DNA of 64,000 bases from assembly GCF_963378085.1 (NCBI RefSeq), contig NZ_OY726395.1:744001-808000 (forward strand), written 5' to 3'. The notes beneath the pieces were generated by a model. The model was not told the DNA's origin. It saw nothing but the letters and a program-made list of their open reading frames with translations, and made no database searches. The DNA is from Mycolicibacterium sp. MU0050. GTDB lineage: Bacteria > Actinomycetota > Actinomycetes > Mycobacteriales > Mycobacteriaceae. A program made the translations under genes and the position numbers. This document shows positions 42,062 through 52,503 of the stretch, piece by piece; the stretch's first letter is position 1, and every line of letters begins with the position of its first letter.

Positions 42062-42535
42062 ATGCTGAAAATCACGCCCTGTCTCTGGTTCGACGGCACC
42101 CTCGAAGAGGCCGCCGAGTTCTACACCTCGATTTTTCCCAACTCGTCCATCGAGGCCTACGGTCGCGCCACCGAAGCGGGCCCCGGCCAACCCGGTGATC
42201 TGCTCTACGGCACCTTCGTGCTGGACGGAAACCGTTTCCTCGCGATCAACGGCGGCCCGGAGTTCCAGTTCAGCGAGGCGGTGTCCTTCGAGGTGCGCTG
42301 TGCCGACCAAGCCGAGGTCGACCATTACTGGTCGCGATTGGTCGATGGCGGCGAGGAGTCGCAGTGCGGCTGGCTCAAGGACCGCTACGGACTCAGTTGG
42401 CAGATTGTGCCGGAACGGCTCTACGAGCTCATTGAGCACCCCGACCGCGCGATCGCCGCGGCCGCGACCACCGCGATGTACGGCATGCGCAAGATCGTGG
42501 TGGACGATCTGGAGGCCGCGGTCGCGAAGGTGTGA
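42062..42535 (+). CDS. PhnB-like VOC protein
   Basis: A 157-residue protein of the PhnB/3-demethylubiquinone-methyltransferase-like VOC group: ITPCLWFDGTLEEAAEFYTSIFPNSSIE, then FLAINGGPEFQFSEAVSFEV and GWLKDRYGLSWQIVPERLYEL. PhnB-type proteins are mostly uncharacterised dimers without proven metal activity. It ends 7 bases before the convergent xpb stop. It is a single-gene unit, and the hairpin repeat precedes it. Confidence 0.75.
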   Translation: MLKITPCLWFDGTLEEAAEFYTSIFPNSSIEAYGRATEAGPGQPGDLLYGTFVLDGNRFLAINGGPEFQFSEAVSFEVRCADQAEVDHYWSRLVDGGEESQCGWLKDRYGLSWQIVPERLYELIEHPDRAIAAAATTAMYGMRKIVVDDLEAAVAKV

Positions 42536-42541
42536 ACGGCC

Positions 42542-44191
42542 TCAGATCGCGGGGCCCAGCAGGTCGTCGGCGTCCTGGATGAGGTAGCCGTAGCCCTGCT
42601 CGGCCAGGAAGCGCTGCCGGTGCGCGGCGTACTCGGCGTCGAGGCTGTCGCGGGCCACCACCGAGTAGAAGACCGCGCCGCCGCCGTCGGCCTTCGGGCG
42701 CAGCAGCCGGCCCAGGCGCTGCGCCTCCTCCTGGCGAGACCCGAAGGTGCCCGAAACCTGAACGGCCACCGCGGCTTCCGGCAGGTCGATGGAGAAGTTG
42801 GCCACCTTGGAGACCACCAACGTGCGGATCTCACCGGTGCGGAACGCGTCGAACAGGGCCTCGCGTTCGGCGGTCTTGGTGGAGCCCTGGATCACCGGCG
42901 CGTCCAGTTCCGCACCGAGTTCCTCGAGCTGATCGAGGTAGGCGCCGATCACCAGCGTCGGCTCCTTGGGATGGCGCTCCAGGATGGACTTCACCACCGC
43001 GATCTTCGAGTGCGCGGTCGAGCACAGCTTGTACCGCTCCTCGGGCTCGGCGGTCGCGTAGAGCATCCGCTCGTTGTCGGTGAGGGTCACGCGGACCTCG
43101 ATGCATTCGGCCGGGGCGATCCAGCCCTGCGCCTCGATGTCCTTCCACGGCGCGTCGTAACGCTTCGGGCCGATCAGGCTGAACACGTCGCCCTCGCGGC
43201 CGTCCTCGCGGATCAGGGTGGCCGTCAGCCCCAGCCGCCGCCGCGACTGCAGATCGGCGGTCATCCGGAACACCGGCGCCGGCAACAGGTGTACCTCGTC
43301 GTAGATGATCAGCCCCCAGTCGCGGCTGTCGAACAGTTCCAGGTGCTTGTACTCGCCCTTGGTGCGACGGGTGATCACCTGATAGGTGGCGATGGTGACC
43401 GGCCGAATCTCCTTGCGTTCCCCGGAGTATTCGCCGATCTCCTCCTCGGTCAGCGACGTCCGCGCGATCAACTCGCGCTTCCACTGCCGGCCCGCGACGG
43501 TGTTGGTCACCAGGATCAGCGTGGTGGCGCCTGCCTTGGCCATGGCCGCCGCACCGACCAGCGTCTTGCCGGCGCCGCAGGGCAGCACCACCACGCCCGA
43601 GCCGCCCGCCCAGAACGATTCGGCGGCCATCTCCTGGTAGTCGCGCAGCTCCCAGCCGTCCTGATCCAGGGCGATGGGATGCGCCTCACCGTTGACGTAA
43701 CCCGCCAGATCCTCGGCGGGCCAACCGATCTTGAGCAGCATCTGCTTGACGCGGCCACGCTCGCTGGGGTGCACGACCACGGTGTCGTCGTCGATGCGGG
43801 CGCCCAGCATCGGGGCGATCTTCTTGTTGCGCAACACCTCTTCGAGCACCGCGCGGTCCAGGCTGACCAGGGTGAGCCCGTGCACGGGACTCTTGACCAG
43901 CTGCAGGCGCCCGTAGCGGGCCATCGTGTCGACGATGTCGACCAGCAGCGGTTGCGGCACCGCATAGCGGGAGAAGGTGACCAGCGCGTCGACCACCTGC
44001 TCGGCGTCGTGGCCGGCCGCGCGGGCGTTCCACAGCGCCAGCGGGGTGATCCGGTAGGTGTGGATGTGCTCCGGGGCGCGTTCGAGTTCGGCGAAGGGCG
44101 CGATCGCCGCGCGTGCGTCGTCGGCCTGCTCGTGGTCCACCTCGAGCAACACCGTCTTGTCGGACTGCACGATCAGGGGTCCATCGGTCAC
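42542..44191 (-). CDS. xpb: XPB/Ercc3-type DNA repair helicase
   Basis: A 549-residue SF2 helicase: Walker A LPCGAGKTLVGAA, DEVH box (IIYDEVHLLPAP), LGLTATLIREDGREGDVF, VIQGSTKTAEREALF and the Q-R-GR motif EEAQRLGRLLRPK. The N-terminal domain (1-~180) matches the mycobacterial XPB damage-recognition region. 3'-to-5' unwinding is known for the mycobacterial enzyme. The GTG at 44191 has AAGGGGG upstream, whereas the GTG at 44200 overlaps that site. It is syntenic with Rv0861c (from memory). Confidence 0.9.
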   Translation of the reverse strand: MTDGPLIVQSDKTVLLEVDHEQADDARAAIAPFAELERAPEHIHTYRITPLALWNARAAGHDAEQVVDALVTFSRYAVPQPLLVDIVDTMARYGRLQLVKSPVHGLTLVSLDRAVLEEVLRNKKIAPMLGARIDDDTVVVHPSERGRVKQMLLKIGWPAEDLAGYVNGEAHPIALDQDGWELRDYQEMAAESFWAGGSGVVVLPCGAGKTLVGAAAMAKAGATTLILVTNTVAGRQWKRELIARTSLTEEEIGEYSGERKEIRPVTIATYQVITRRTKGEYKHLELFDSRDWGLIIYDEVHLLPAPVFRMTADLQSRRRLGLTATLIREDGREGDVFSLIGPKRYDAPWKDIEAQGWIAPAECIEVRVTLTDNERMLYATAEPEERYKLCSTAHSKIAVVKSILERHPKEPTLVIGAYLDQLEELGAELDAPVIQGSTKTAEREALFDAFRTGEIRTLVVSKVANFSIDLPEAAVAVQVSGTFGSRQEEAQRLGRLLRPKADGGGAVFYSVVARDSLDAEYAAHRQRFLAEQGYGYLIQDADDLLGPAI

Positions 44192-44278
44192 GTGCGCCAC
44201 CCCCTTGTCATCGCAGTGCGTTGGTACCGCCGGCGGGAGGACCCCAGCGCGGCCTCGTCTTCGGCGTGCATTTCTCCA

Positions 44279-46546
44279 TTATCCCGACTCCGCCGACATG
44301 ACCGAGGTCACTCGGTGGACGGCGAAATCGCGGACCCGGCCGGCGGCGGTGTCGAAGGCGGTCAGTTGCCCGCCGCGCACGTGGATCGGGGACACCACCC
44401 GCTGCGTGGAGACCCCCGCGGCGTCGGTGTAACCGAGCACCACCGAGGTCTGGTGCAGGGCGGCCTGCTGCAGCAGGGCGATCGTGCGGGCCGGGTCCAG
44501 CCGCGCCGTCCCGGCGGTGCCGTCGTGCACCTTGCGCAGCACCGAGACGATGGACGAGAGCGTGTCCCGGTTCGGGGCGTGGGGCGCCGGGCGGAAGAAC
44601 CGGCGGTGGGTGGGCACCGGCACCCGGCCGCTGCGCGAGCGCAGATCCACGATGGTGCCGGTGGAGTCCTCGGCGGCCGGTGCCAGGCCCGCCGAGCGCA
44701 GCGCGGCCAGCAGGTCGGCGATGGGGGCCTGCGAGACCGCGACCGTGGGCGCCAGCAGCCGCAGATCCAGCTGGGCGACGGCCGGGGCGGCGACGGCCTG
44801 GGCCAACAGCGTGGGGTCCTCGCACCGCACGAACGACGACGCGATGCCCACCCGCAGCTGTCCGTGCCGCCGGGCGACGTCGTCGATCAGATACGTCAAC
44901 CCCTGCGGCACCGGAGTCTTGGAGTGCTTGGCGAAGAACGCATGCAACTGCCCGGGAGTGCGGCCGGTGTCGAGCGCGTTGCGGATGGAGGCCTCGCCCA
45001 CCCGGTACACCATGGCGGCGCCGGCGGATTCCACCTCGGCGACGGCGGCCAGTTCCTCGGCGAGGTCGCGGTCCAGCGGCCCCGGGACCACCACGGTCAG
45101 GTCGGCCTGCACCAGAAAGTGGTCGACGGGGGCGGGCAGCGCCTTGGCCATCGCCGCGATCGCGGCCTCCGGCCCGTCGGACAGCAGGGCGCGCGCCGGG
45201 GAGGTGATGGCGCCGCGACCGAGCAGGCCGACGGCGTGGGCCTCTTCGAGCAGCTGCGCGACGGGAGCGGGCTGCAGCCGGGCCGACCACCGCGGCCGGC
45301 GCCAGATCATGGCGCGCGAGGCCTCCGCGGCATCCACCGAGGTGCCGGGTTTGAACTCGGCCAGCGTGGTCAACAGCAGCCGTCGATCCAGCGGCGCGGC
45401 GGTCGAGTAGAGCGAATCCGACAGCGCGGCAAACGGTTTGCCGTCCGGGCCGCGGTGCCCGATCAGGCTGGGCCGGGCGGGCAGATCCTGCCAGGTGCTG
45501 GCGAGCAGATGCCAGCGTTCGGCGGTCGGGGCCTCGATGAACCGGTCGGCGGCCACGGTGGGCGCCCAGTACGGTCCCTCCGGCCCGTCCTCCGGCTCGG
45601 GGTCGGGCATGCCGTTGGCGATGAGTCCGGCCGCCGACGCGATCTCCAAGATCAGCGCCAGGCGACCTTCGCCGATCCCGGTCTGCTTGGCCAGCCGCTT
45701 CATGTCCCGGATCCCGAGGCCGCCGCTGCGAAGCTCGGGCACCGGCGTGGTGCCCAGGGTGTCGATCACCACCTCGAACTCGCGCAGCAGGTCGATGATG
45801 GCGCCCGCGCCCGCGGCGTCGATCGCCTTCGCGGTCGGCGGCTTGGCGGGGGCGACGGGCTGCGGTGCGGTGAACTCCGCCGGTCCGGGATGTTCGCCGC
45901 GCAGCAGCTGGCCGACCTGCCGGGGCAGGATCACCGTGTCGCTGTCGAGCTGCCGCAACAGCCCGGCGGCCAGCAGCCGTTGCACCGGGCGGTCCGGCGC
46001 AGTGCCGGGGGCCGCGTCGCGGGTGCGGCCCACCGGCGATCCGTCGAGCAACCGGTCCAGCAGTTCGCGTTGGGGGGCGTCGAGCGACTCCAGGCGCGCC
46101 GTCAGCTCCGCGGGGTCGGCCGCGGCATCCTCCAGCACCACCTGGCCGGGATACCAGGGCAGTCCCGCCGTCGCCTCGGCGGCGACCCGTACCGCCGCGG
46201 CGTCACCCCACACCAGCGCCCGGTCGCGCAGGTCGTCCAGAGCCGTCTGGATCGCGTCCTGCGGAGCCCGCTCGCCGATCAGCGCGACCAGCTTGCTCAC
46301 GGGTACGGGTGCCGCGTCGGCCTGCAGCACCAGGAGGGCATCGAGCACCGCCAGCCGCAGGAAGTCCAGGTCATCGGTGGCGGCCTTGACCGATTGCCGG
46401 GCCTGCGCGCGCGCCGCGAGCGCCGAAATGCTGCCCGGCGGCGGCTGCGCGAGGTCCGGCCGCAACTCCAGCAGCCGGATCAGCCGCTCGTCGTCCGAGT
46501 CGGCCAGCCAGACGCCCAAGGGCACGCCCGGGGTGTGTTCGGTCAT
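44279..46546 (-). CDS. Helicase-associated XPB/Ssl2-like N-terminal domain protein
   Basis: A 755-residue protein without Walker motifs. It opens with GVWLADSDDERLIRLLELRPDLAQPP, contains several winged-helix-like segments (LDALLVLQADAAPVPVSKL, GIRDMKRLAKQTGIGEGRLALILEIA) and a C-terminal part LRSRSGRVPVPTHRRFFRP through VHRVTSV with a WYL-like flavour. It matches the large Rv0862c-type protein beside xpb (helicase XPB/Ssl2 N-terminal domain family). Probable role: a partner of the repair helicase encoded 88 bases downstream. The ATG at 46546 is set by the family N-terminus. Confidence 0.8.
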   Translation of the reverse strand: MTEHTPGVPLGVWLADSDDERLIRLLELRPDLAQPPPGSISALAARAQARQSVKAATDDLDFLRLAVLDALLVLQADAAPVPVSKLVALIGERAPQDAIQTALDDLRDRALVWGDAAAVRVAAEATAGLPWYPGQVVLEDAAADPAELTARLESLDAPQRELLDRLLDGSPVGRTRDAAPGTAPDRPVQRLLAAGLLRQLDSDTVILPRQVGQLLRGEHPGPAEFTAPQPVAPAKPPTAKAIDAAGAGAIIDLLREFEVVIDTLGTTPVPELRSGGLGIRDMKRLAKQTGIGEGRLALILEIASAAGLIANGMPDPEPEDGPEGPYWAPTVAADRFIEAPTAERWHLLASTWQDLPARPSLIGHRGPDGKPFAALSDSLYSTAAPLDRRLLLTTLAEFKPGTSVDAAEASRAMIWRRPRWSARLQPAPVAQLLEEAHAVGLLGRGAITSPARALLSDGPEAAIAAMAKALPAPVDHFLVQADLTVVVPGPLDRDLAEELAAVAEVESAGAAMVYRVGEASIRNALDTGRTPGQLHAFFAKHSKTPVPQGLTYLIDDVARRHGQLRVGIASSFVRCEDPTLLAQAVAAPAVAQLDLRLLAPTVAVSQAPIADLLAALRSAGLAPAAEDSTGTIVDLRSRSGRVPVPTHRRFFRPAPHAPNRDTLSSIVSVLRKVHDGTAGTARLDPARTIALLQQAALHQTSVVLGYTDAAGVSTQRVVSPIHVRGGQLTAFDTAAGRVRDFAVHRVTSVMSAESG

Positions 46547-46601
46547 CGTGACCAGGGTAAAGCAGCCACCGTGACGCACGAAGATTCCATGACCTGTCAC
46601 A

Positions 46602-46805
46602 ATGGCACTCGTGGCTGACATCGCTGAGACCAACAAGGGCCGCTACGTCGATCCAGGCTGGCCGACCACCGACCCCGACGACCACGCCGTGAGCGAACTG
46701 GCGACGGACCGCACCGGAGCACTCTCGCCGTTCGGTGAGATCACGTTCCCGGTCCCCGCCGAGGAACTGCCTTACGTGCACCCGGTCACCGTCGTCAACA
46801 GATAA
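46602..46805 (+). CDS. Conserved small protein, 67 aa (Rv0863-like)
   Basis: A short acidic protein, [61 protein letters not shown] in outline, divergent from the helicase-associated gene and 2 bases upstream of moaC. The position matches Rv0863 (from memory). It has no membrane segment, Cys or catalytic motif. The tight link to moaC suggests co-expression with the molybdopterin genes, though this does not prove a shared pathway. A GTG at 46611 is an alternative start. Confidence 0.7.
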   Translation: MALVADIAETNKGRYVDPGWPTTDPDDHAVSELATDRTGALSPFGEITFPVPAEELPYVHPVTVVNR

Positions 46806-46807
46806 CG

Positions 46808-47293
46808 GTGGTCAGGGGCTCCGGTTCCCAGCCGCTCTCGCACCTCGATGAGCGGGGTGCCGCCCACATGGTCGACGTCAGCGACAAGGACGTCACCAAG
46901 CGCACCGCCGTCGCCTCGGGTGTCCTGCACACCACCGCCGAGGTCGTTAACCTGATCTCGGCCGGCGGGCTGCCCAAGGGCGACGCGTTGGCCACCGCCC
47001 GGGTGGCGGGCATCCTGGCGGCCAAGCGCACCAGCGATCTGATTCCGCTGTGCCATCACTTGGCCCTGACCGGCGTCGACATCGACTTCGAGGTCGCCGA
47101 CGCCGCGGTGGTGGTGACCGCCAGCGTGCGCACCACCGACCGCACCGGTGTCGAGATGGAGGCGCTGACCGCGGTGAGCGTCGCGGCGCTGACCGTCTAC
47201 GACATGATCAAGGCCGTCGACCCGGCCGCCCGCATCGACGACATCAAGCTGCTCACCAAGGCCGGTGGCCGTACGGGAGAATGGCGCAGGTGA
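46808..47293 (+). CDS. moaC: Cyclic pyranopterin monophosphate synthase MoaC
   Basis: A 161-residue MoaC: HLDERGAAHMVDVSDKDVTKRTAVASG, ATARVAGILAAKRTSDLIPLCHHL (active-site Lys/His region), VRTTDRTGVEMEALTAVSVAALTVYDMIKAVD and the terminal GGRTGEW. It converts 3',8-cyclo-GTP to cyclic pyranopterin in molybdenum-cofactor synthesis. It is first of the overlapping moaC-mog-moaE set; mog starts within its last codons. The GTG at 46808 lacks a clear ribosome site, so translation may depend on the gene before it. Confidence 0.9.
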   Translation: MVRGSGSQPLSHLDERGAAHMVDVSDKDVTKRTAVASGVLHTTAEVVNLISAGGLPKGDALATARVAGILAAKRTSDLIPLCHHLALTGVDIDFEVADAAVVVTASVRTTDRTGVEMEALTAVSVAALTVYDMIKAVDPAARIDDIKLLTKAGGRTGEWRR

Positions 47294-47769
47294 CCCGCAC
47301 CGGCCGCATCGTCATCGCCTCGACGCGGGCCGCCACCGGCGTCTACGACGACCGCAGCGGCCCGTTGATCGCCGAATGGTTTGTCCAGCAAGGCTTTTCG
47401 GACCCCGAGATCGTCGTGGTGCCCGACGGTGAACCGGTGGGCCGCGCGCTGCGGATCGCGGTCGACGACGGCGTGGACCTGGTGATCACCTCCGGTGGCA
47501 CCGGCATTTCCCCCACTGACGAGACGCCGGCGCAGACCGCGGCGGTGCTCGACTTCGAGATCCCCGGCCTGGCCGATGCGATCCGCCGCTCGGGCCTGCC
47601 GAAGGTGCCCACCTCGGTGCTGTCCCGGGGGGTGTGCGGCGTCGCCGGCCGGACCCTGATCGTGAACCTGCCCGGCTCGCCCGGCGGCGTGCGCGACGGG
47701 CTCGGGGTGCTCACCGATGTCGTGCCGCATGCCCTGGACCAGCTGGCCGGGAAGGATCATCCGCGATGA
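47290..47769 (+). CDS. mog: Molybdopterin adenylyltransferase-type protein Mog/MoaB
   Basis: A 159-residue protein with the MPT-binding GTSGG-like loop ([21 protein letters not shown]) and the [29 protein letters not shown] segment, both diagnostic. It adenylates molybdopterin before molybdenum insertion. The GTG at 47290 is preferred: it overlaps the moaC stop as GTGA and matches the start of the M. tuberculosis protein as I recall it; an ATG at 47281 would add three residues. Confidence 0.9.
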   Translation: MTRTGRIVIASTRAATGVYDDRSGPLIAEWFVQQGFSDPEIVVVPDGEPVGRALRIAVDDGVDLVITSGGTGISPTDETPAQTAAVLDFEIPGLADAIRRSGLPKVPTSVLSRGVCGVAGRTLIVNLPGSPGGVRDGLGVLTDVVPHALDQLAGKDHPR

Positions 47770-48191
47770 CCGTCGTGTTGCGCGCCGCACTGACCGAGGC
47801 GCCGATTCTGCTGTCCGAGCACGAAGCGTTGGTGGCCCACGAGGCCGCCGGCGCGGTGGTCGGTTTCGCCGGGGTGGTCCGCAATCACGACGGCGGCCGA
47901 GAGGTGCTGCGGCTCGAGTACTCCGCGCACCCGCTGGCCGAACAGACCATGGCCGAGGTGTTGGCCGAGGCGGCTGCGGAGGCCCGCGGGGTGCGGGCGC
48001 TGGCCGCCAGCCATCGGGTGGGGCCGCTGCAACTCGGTGACGCCGCCCTGGTGGCTGCCGTGGCCGCCGATCACCGGCAGGCCGCCTTCGAGGTGTGCGC
48101 CCGGTTGGTCGACACCATCAAGGAGCGGCTGCCGGTCTGGAAGCACCAGTTCTTCGCCGACGGCACCGACGAGTGGGTCAACTGCGCCTGA
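47766..48191 (+). CDS. moaE: Molybdopterin synthase large subunit MoaE
   Basis: A 141-residue Moa[90 protein letters not shown]. The Lys residues in [11 protein letters not shown] contact the MoaD C-terminus and precursor. It builds molybdopterin with MoaD, whose gene lies 2 kb away beyond rpfA on the other strand. The ATG overlaps the mog stop (ATGA). A bidirectional terminator follows. Confidence 0.9.
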   Translation: MTVVLRAALTEAPILLSEHEALVAHEAAGAVVGFAGVVRNHDGGREVLRLEYSAHPLAEQTMAEVLAEAAAEARGVRALAASHRVGPLQLGDAALVAAVAADHRQAAFEVCARLVDTIKERLPVWKHQFFADGTDEWVNCA

Positions 48192-48237
48192 GATTGGGTT
48201 GGCGCGGAACCCGGCTGGTTCGGCCCTGGCCGAAAAT

Positions 48238-48280
48238 GCAGCCAGGGTCGTTGATCTCGAGGACCAACGACCCTGGCTGC
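48238..48280. terminator. Bidirectional terminator between moaE and rpfA
   Basis: Bases 48238-48253 are the exact reverse complement of 48265-48280 (16-bp stem, 11-base loop), placed between two convergent genes. Confidence 0.8.
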
Positions 48281-48300
48281 AATCTCGGCTGGGGAACCGC

Positions 48301-49941
<1,641 letters not shown>

Positions 49942-50152
49942 ATCAGGAAAGGGAGGGTTCGCCGCTCGGTAGCACTCGGCTGGCCAGAGACGACGGTAAC
50001 GGGTGTCAGGCCCCGCGTCATCTTTTCCCCAACGCGGCGTTTCCGCAGGTGGCAAACCTTAAAGGGACTCTAAATGCCCAAGTCGGACGGTGGTTAACGC
50101 AGGTCAGTTCGGGCCGCCGGCGGCCGAATCGCGGGCCGTGATCAATCCGTTA

Positions 50153-50168
50153 TGTGACACAAATCACG
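50153..50168. promoter_or_regulatory. CRP-like binding site
   Basis: TGTGA-N6-TCACG closely matches the mycobacterial CRP (Rv3676-type) consensus TGTGA-N6-TCACA. It lies about 430 bp upstream of the rpfA start, beyond the riboswitch, and just past the moaD stop. CRP control of rpfA is established in M. tuberculosis. Confidence 0.65.
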
Positions 50169-50169
50169 A

Positions 50170-50439
50170 TTATCCGCCGGCAAAGGGCGGTAGGACGTCG
50201 AGGGTCTGGCCGGCGATCAACGTTCCGTCGAGGTCACGCACGGCAACGCCGTCGAGCAGGTAGGAGCACCGGGCCAGCACCCGAGCCAACTCCGCATCAC
50301 GCTCGGACAGGGTGTCGACGACGTCGCGCACGCTCGCGCCGGAATGAATCTCGAGGACTTCTTGTTCTGTGCCGGCGGCCGCGCTCGCGGCCGCGAAGTA
50401 GCGGACCGTCACCGAAATTGCCGTTCGTACGTCGGTCAT
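50170..50439 (-). CDS. moaD: Molybdopterin synthase sulfur carrier MoaD
   Basis: An 89-residue ubiquitin-fold ThiS/MoaD protein: VTVRYFAAASAAAGTEQEVLEI, SVRDVVDTLSERDAELARVLARCSYLLDGV and the obligatory C-terminal Gly-Gly (PPFAGG), which is activated as a thiocarboxylate. The ATG at 50439 is chosen for AGGTGG 5 bases upstream; it starts 1 base after the moaA stop. It partners with MoaE to put sulfur into the pterin. A GTG at 50448 would add three residues and overlap moaA. Confidence 0.9.
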   Translation of the reverse strand: MTDVRTAISVTVRYFAAASAAAGTEQEVLEIHSGASVRDVVDTLSERDAELARVLARCSYLLDGVAVRDLDGTLIAGQTLDVLPPFAGG

Positions 50440-50440
50440 C

Positions 50441-51493
50441 TCATCCACCTATCGCACTCATGGGGCGTGCCGGCTGCACGAAGCTGGGGTCGTTGATGCC
50501 GTGCCCCGCGGCCTTCTGCCACATCGCCGATCGCCAGGCCGCTTCGATGGCGTCGTCGCCGGAGCCGTCGCGCAGCAGGCTGCGCAGGTCGGTCTCGCGG
50601 GTCGCGAAAAGACAATTGCGTACCTGCCCGTCCGCGGTCAGCCGAGTGCGGTCACAGGCCGCGCAGAACGCCTCGGACACCGAGGCGATCACCCCGACCG
50701 TGGCCGTCCCGCCGTCGACGCGCCACAGCTGCGCCGGCGCCGAGCCGCGCGGTGCGGGGTCCCGGGTGAGCGTGAAGTGCCGGCGCAGCGTCTCGAGGAT
50801 CTCGGCGGCGGTCAACACGCTGCCCCGTTGCCAGCTGTGCCCCGCGTCCAGCGGCATCTGCTCGATGACCCGCAACTGGTAGTCGTGCTCCAGGCAGAAC
50901 CGCAGCAGCGCCACCACGTCGTCGCGGCCGGTCTCGGGGTCCAGGACGGCGTTGACCTTCACCGGCCGTAACCCGGCGCGCTGCGCGGCCGCCAGCCCGG
51001 CGATCACGTCGTCCAGCCGGTCGCGACGGGTGATGGCCTCGAAGTGGGCGGCATCAACGGTGTCGAGCGAGACGTTGACGCGGTCCAGGCCGGCGTCGGC
51101 CAGGGCCTGGGCCTGCCGGTGCAGCGCGACGCCGTTGGTGGTCAGGGCGATCTGCGGCCGCGGCGACAGCGCCGCGGTGGCGGTGATCACCCGTCGCAGG
51201 TCCTTGGCCAGCAGCGGTTCGCCCCCGGTGAACCGGATGTTGGTGATGCCCAGCCGGGTGACCGCGATGCGCAGCAGCCGCACCAGCTCGTCGGTGCTGA
51301 GCACCTCCTCGGAGCCCAACCAGTCCAGCCCCTCGGCGGGCATGCAGTAGGTGCAGCGCAGGTTGCACCGATCGGTCAGCGACACCCGCAGATCCGTGGC
51401 CACCCGGCCGAAGGTGTCGATCAGCGGCCCGTCGGCCGGGGCCTCGCCCACGGGTCGGAACACCGACGGCAGTCCCAGGGGAGTCACCGTCAT
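50441..51493 (-). CDS. moaA: GTP 3',8-cyclase MoaA
   Basis: A 350-residue radical-SAM enzyme: the first cluster motif CNLRCTYC (about 44-51) followed by MPAEGLDWL, GGEPLL for SAM binding, and the C-terminal cluster Cys set (FCAACDRTRLTADGQVRNCLF). The C-terminal GG tail (SAIGG) is essential in MoaA. It makes 3',8-cyclo-GTP, the substrate for MoaC. The start at 51493 overlaps the stop of the membrane-protein gene upstream (ATGA), so the three minus-strand genes form an operon. Confidence 0.92.
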   Translation of the reverse strand: MTVTPLGLPSVFRPVGEAPADGPLIDTFGRVATDLRVSLTDRCNLRCTYCMPAEGLDWLGSEEVLSTDELVRLLRIAVTRLGITNIRFTGGEPLLAKDLRRVITATAALSPRPQIALTTNGVALHRQAQALADAGLDRVNVSLDTVDAAHFEAITRRDRLDDVIAGLAAAQRAGLRPVKVNAVLDPETGRDDVVALLRFCLEHDYQLRVIEQMPLDAGHSWQRGSVLTAAEILETLRRHFTLTRDPAPRGSAPAQLWRVDGGTATVGVIASVSEAFCAACDRTRLTADGQVRNCLFATRETDLRSLLRDGSGDDAIEAAWRSAMWQKAAGHGINDPSFVQPARPMSAIGG

Positions 51494-51897
51494 GCCGGCA
51501 GTCCGATGCGGTCGTGGCGGGCCTGGTCCACCGGCACGATGTCCTTGCCCAGCGGCAGCAGCGAGATCGGGATCATCTTGAGATCGGCCAGCGCCAGCGG
51601 GATGCCGATGATCGTGACGGCCATCGCGATGGCGCTCAGCAGATGCCCCAGCGCCAGCCACCAGCCGAACAGGATGATCCAGACGATGTTGCCCACCAGC
51701 GCCCCGGGGCGGGTTCCGGGCTTGTCGACGACGGTCCGGCCGAAGGGCCACAGCGCGAACGCCGCGATGCGCAGGGCCGCGAAGCCGAACGGGATGGTGA
51801 TGATCAACACGAAGGAGATCAGGGCGGCGAGCAGGTATCCCAGGGCCAGCCACAGGCCGCCGAAGATCAACCAGATCACGTTCAGTATCAGGCGCAT
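51490..51897 (-). CDS. YccF-family inner-membrane protein
   Basis: A 135-residue protein made of two repeats of the YccF domain: LNVIWLIFGGLWLALGYLLAALISFVLIITIPFGFAALRIAAFALWPFGRTVV and VGNIVWIILFGWWLALGHLLSAIAMAVTIIGIPLALADLKMIPISLLPLGKDIV. Four membrane segments are predicted. The function is unknown; E. coli YccF is similar. Position matches Rv0870c (from memory). It is the first gene of the operon with moaA and moaD, although no functional link to molybdopterin is evident. Confidence 0.85.
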   Translation of the reverse strand: MRLILNVIWLIFGGLWLALGYLLAALISFVLIITIPFGFAALRIAAFALWPFGRTVVDKPGTRPGALVGNIVWIILFGWWLALGHLLSAIAMAVTIIGIPLALADLKMIPISLLPLGKDIVPVDQARHDRIGLPA

Positions 51898-51975
51898 CTC
51901 TCCTCCAGCGGTATGGCCAGACTACCGAGTTAACACGGATGTTGGTGGCGGGGTCAGCCGAGTAGGATCATCCGT

Positions 51976-52039
51976 CAGTGCGCCCTGCGCAGGCGGGGCG
52001 CACTGTTCTGTGACGGTGGAGGCCGCCCCTGGGGCGGCC
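51976..52039 (+). promoter_or_regulatory. Two stable hairpins in the cspB leader
   Basis: CAGTGCGCCC (51976-51985) pairs with GGGCGCACTG (51996-52005), and GGCCGCCCC (52021-52029) with GGGGCGGCC (52031-52039). Both lie directly upstream of the cspB start, so they may form a regulated 5' leader. Confidence 0.5.
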
Positions 52040-52061
52040 CTAAGACAAGCGGGTGAGACCA

Positions 52062-52475
52062 GTGCCGACCGGCCGGGTGAAGTGGTATGACGCCGAGAAG
52101 GGCTTCGGCTTCCTGTCTCAGGAGGAGGGCGAGGACGTCTACGTCCGCTCATCCGCGCTGCCCGCAGGCGTGGAAACGCTCAAGGCCGGGCAACGGGTCG
52201 AATTCGGGGTCGCCGCCGGCCGGCGCGGTCCGCAGGCGCTCAGCGTGAAGCTGATCGATCCGCCGCCGAGCCTGTCGCGGACCCGGCGGGAGGCCGCCGG
52301 CCCGCCGGAACGCAAACACTCACCCGACGAACTGCACGGCATGGTCGAGGACATGATCACGCTGCTCGAGGGCACCGTGCAGCCGGAACTGCGCAAGGGG
52401 CGCTACCCGGACCGCAAGGTCGCGCGGCGGGTGTCCGAAGTGGTCAAGGCGGTTGCGCGCGAACTCGACGCGTAA
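52062..52475 (+). CDS. cspB: Cold-shock-like nucleic-acid-binding protein CspB
   Basis: A 137-residue protein with an N-terminal cold-shock domain (residues 1-~67: [15 protein letters not shown] with the RNP1-like KGFGF, and VYVRSSAL as RNP2), longer than CspA-type proteins because of a conserved C-terminal extension ([46 protein letters not shown]). The extension is characteristic of the mycobacterial form Rv0871. The GTG at 52062 is chosen because homologues begin VPTG; a GTG at 52053 is the alternative. It likely binds single-stranded RNA or DNA. Confidence 0.88.
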   Translation: MPTGRVKWYDAEKGFGFLSQEEGEDVYVRSSALPAGVETLKAGQRVEFGVAAGRRGPQALSVKLIDPPPSLSRTRREAAGPPERKHSPDELHGMVEDMITLLEGTVQPELRKGRYPDRKVARRVSEVVKAVARELDA

Positions 52476-52503
52476 ATCGGCGTGAGGTGGGCATGCTGGT
52501 GGT

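Noticed and set aside
42620..46618. A 1332-residue frame antisense to xpb and its neighbour
   Set aside because: It crosses two well-supported genes on the opposite strand and has no recognisable domain; it is a by-product of GC codon bias.
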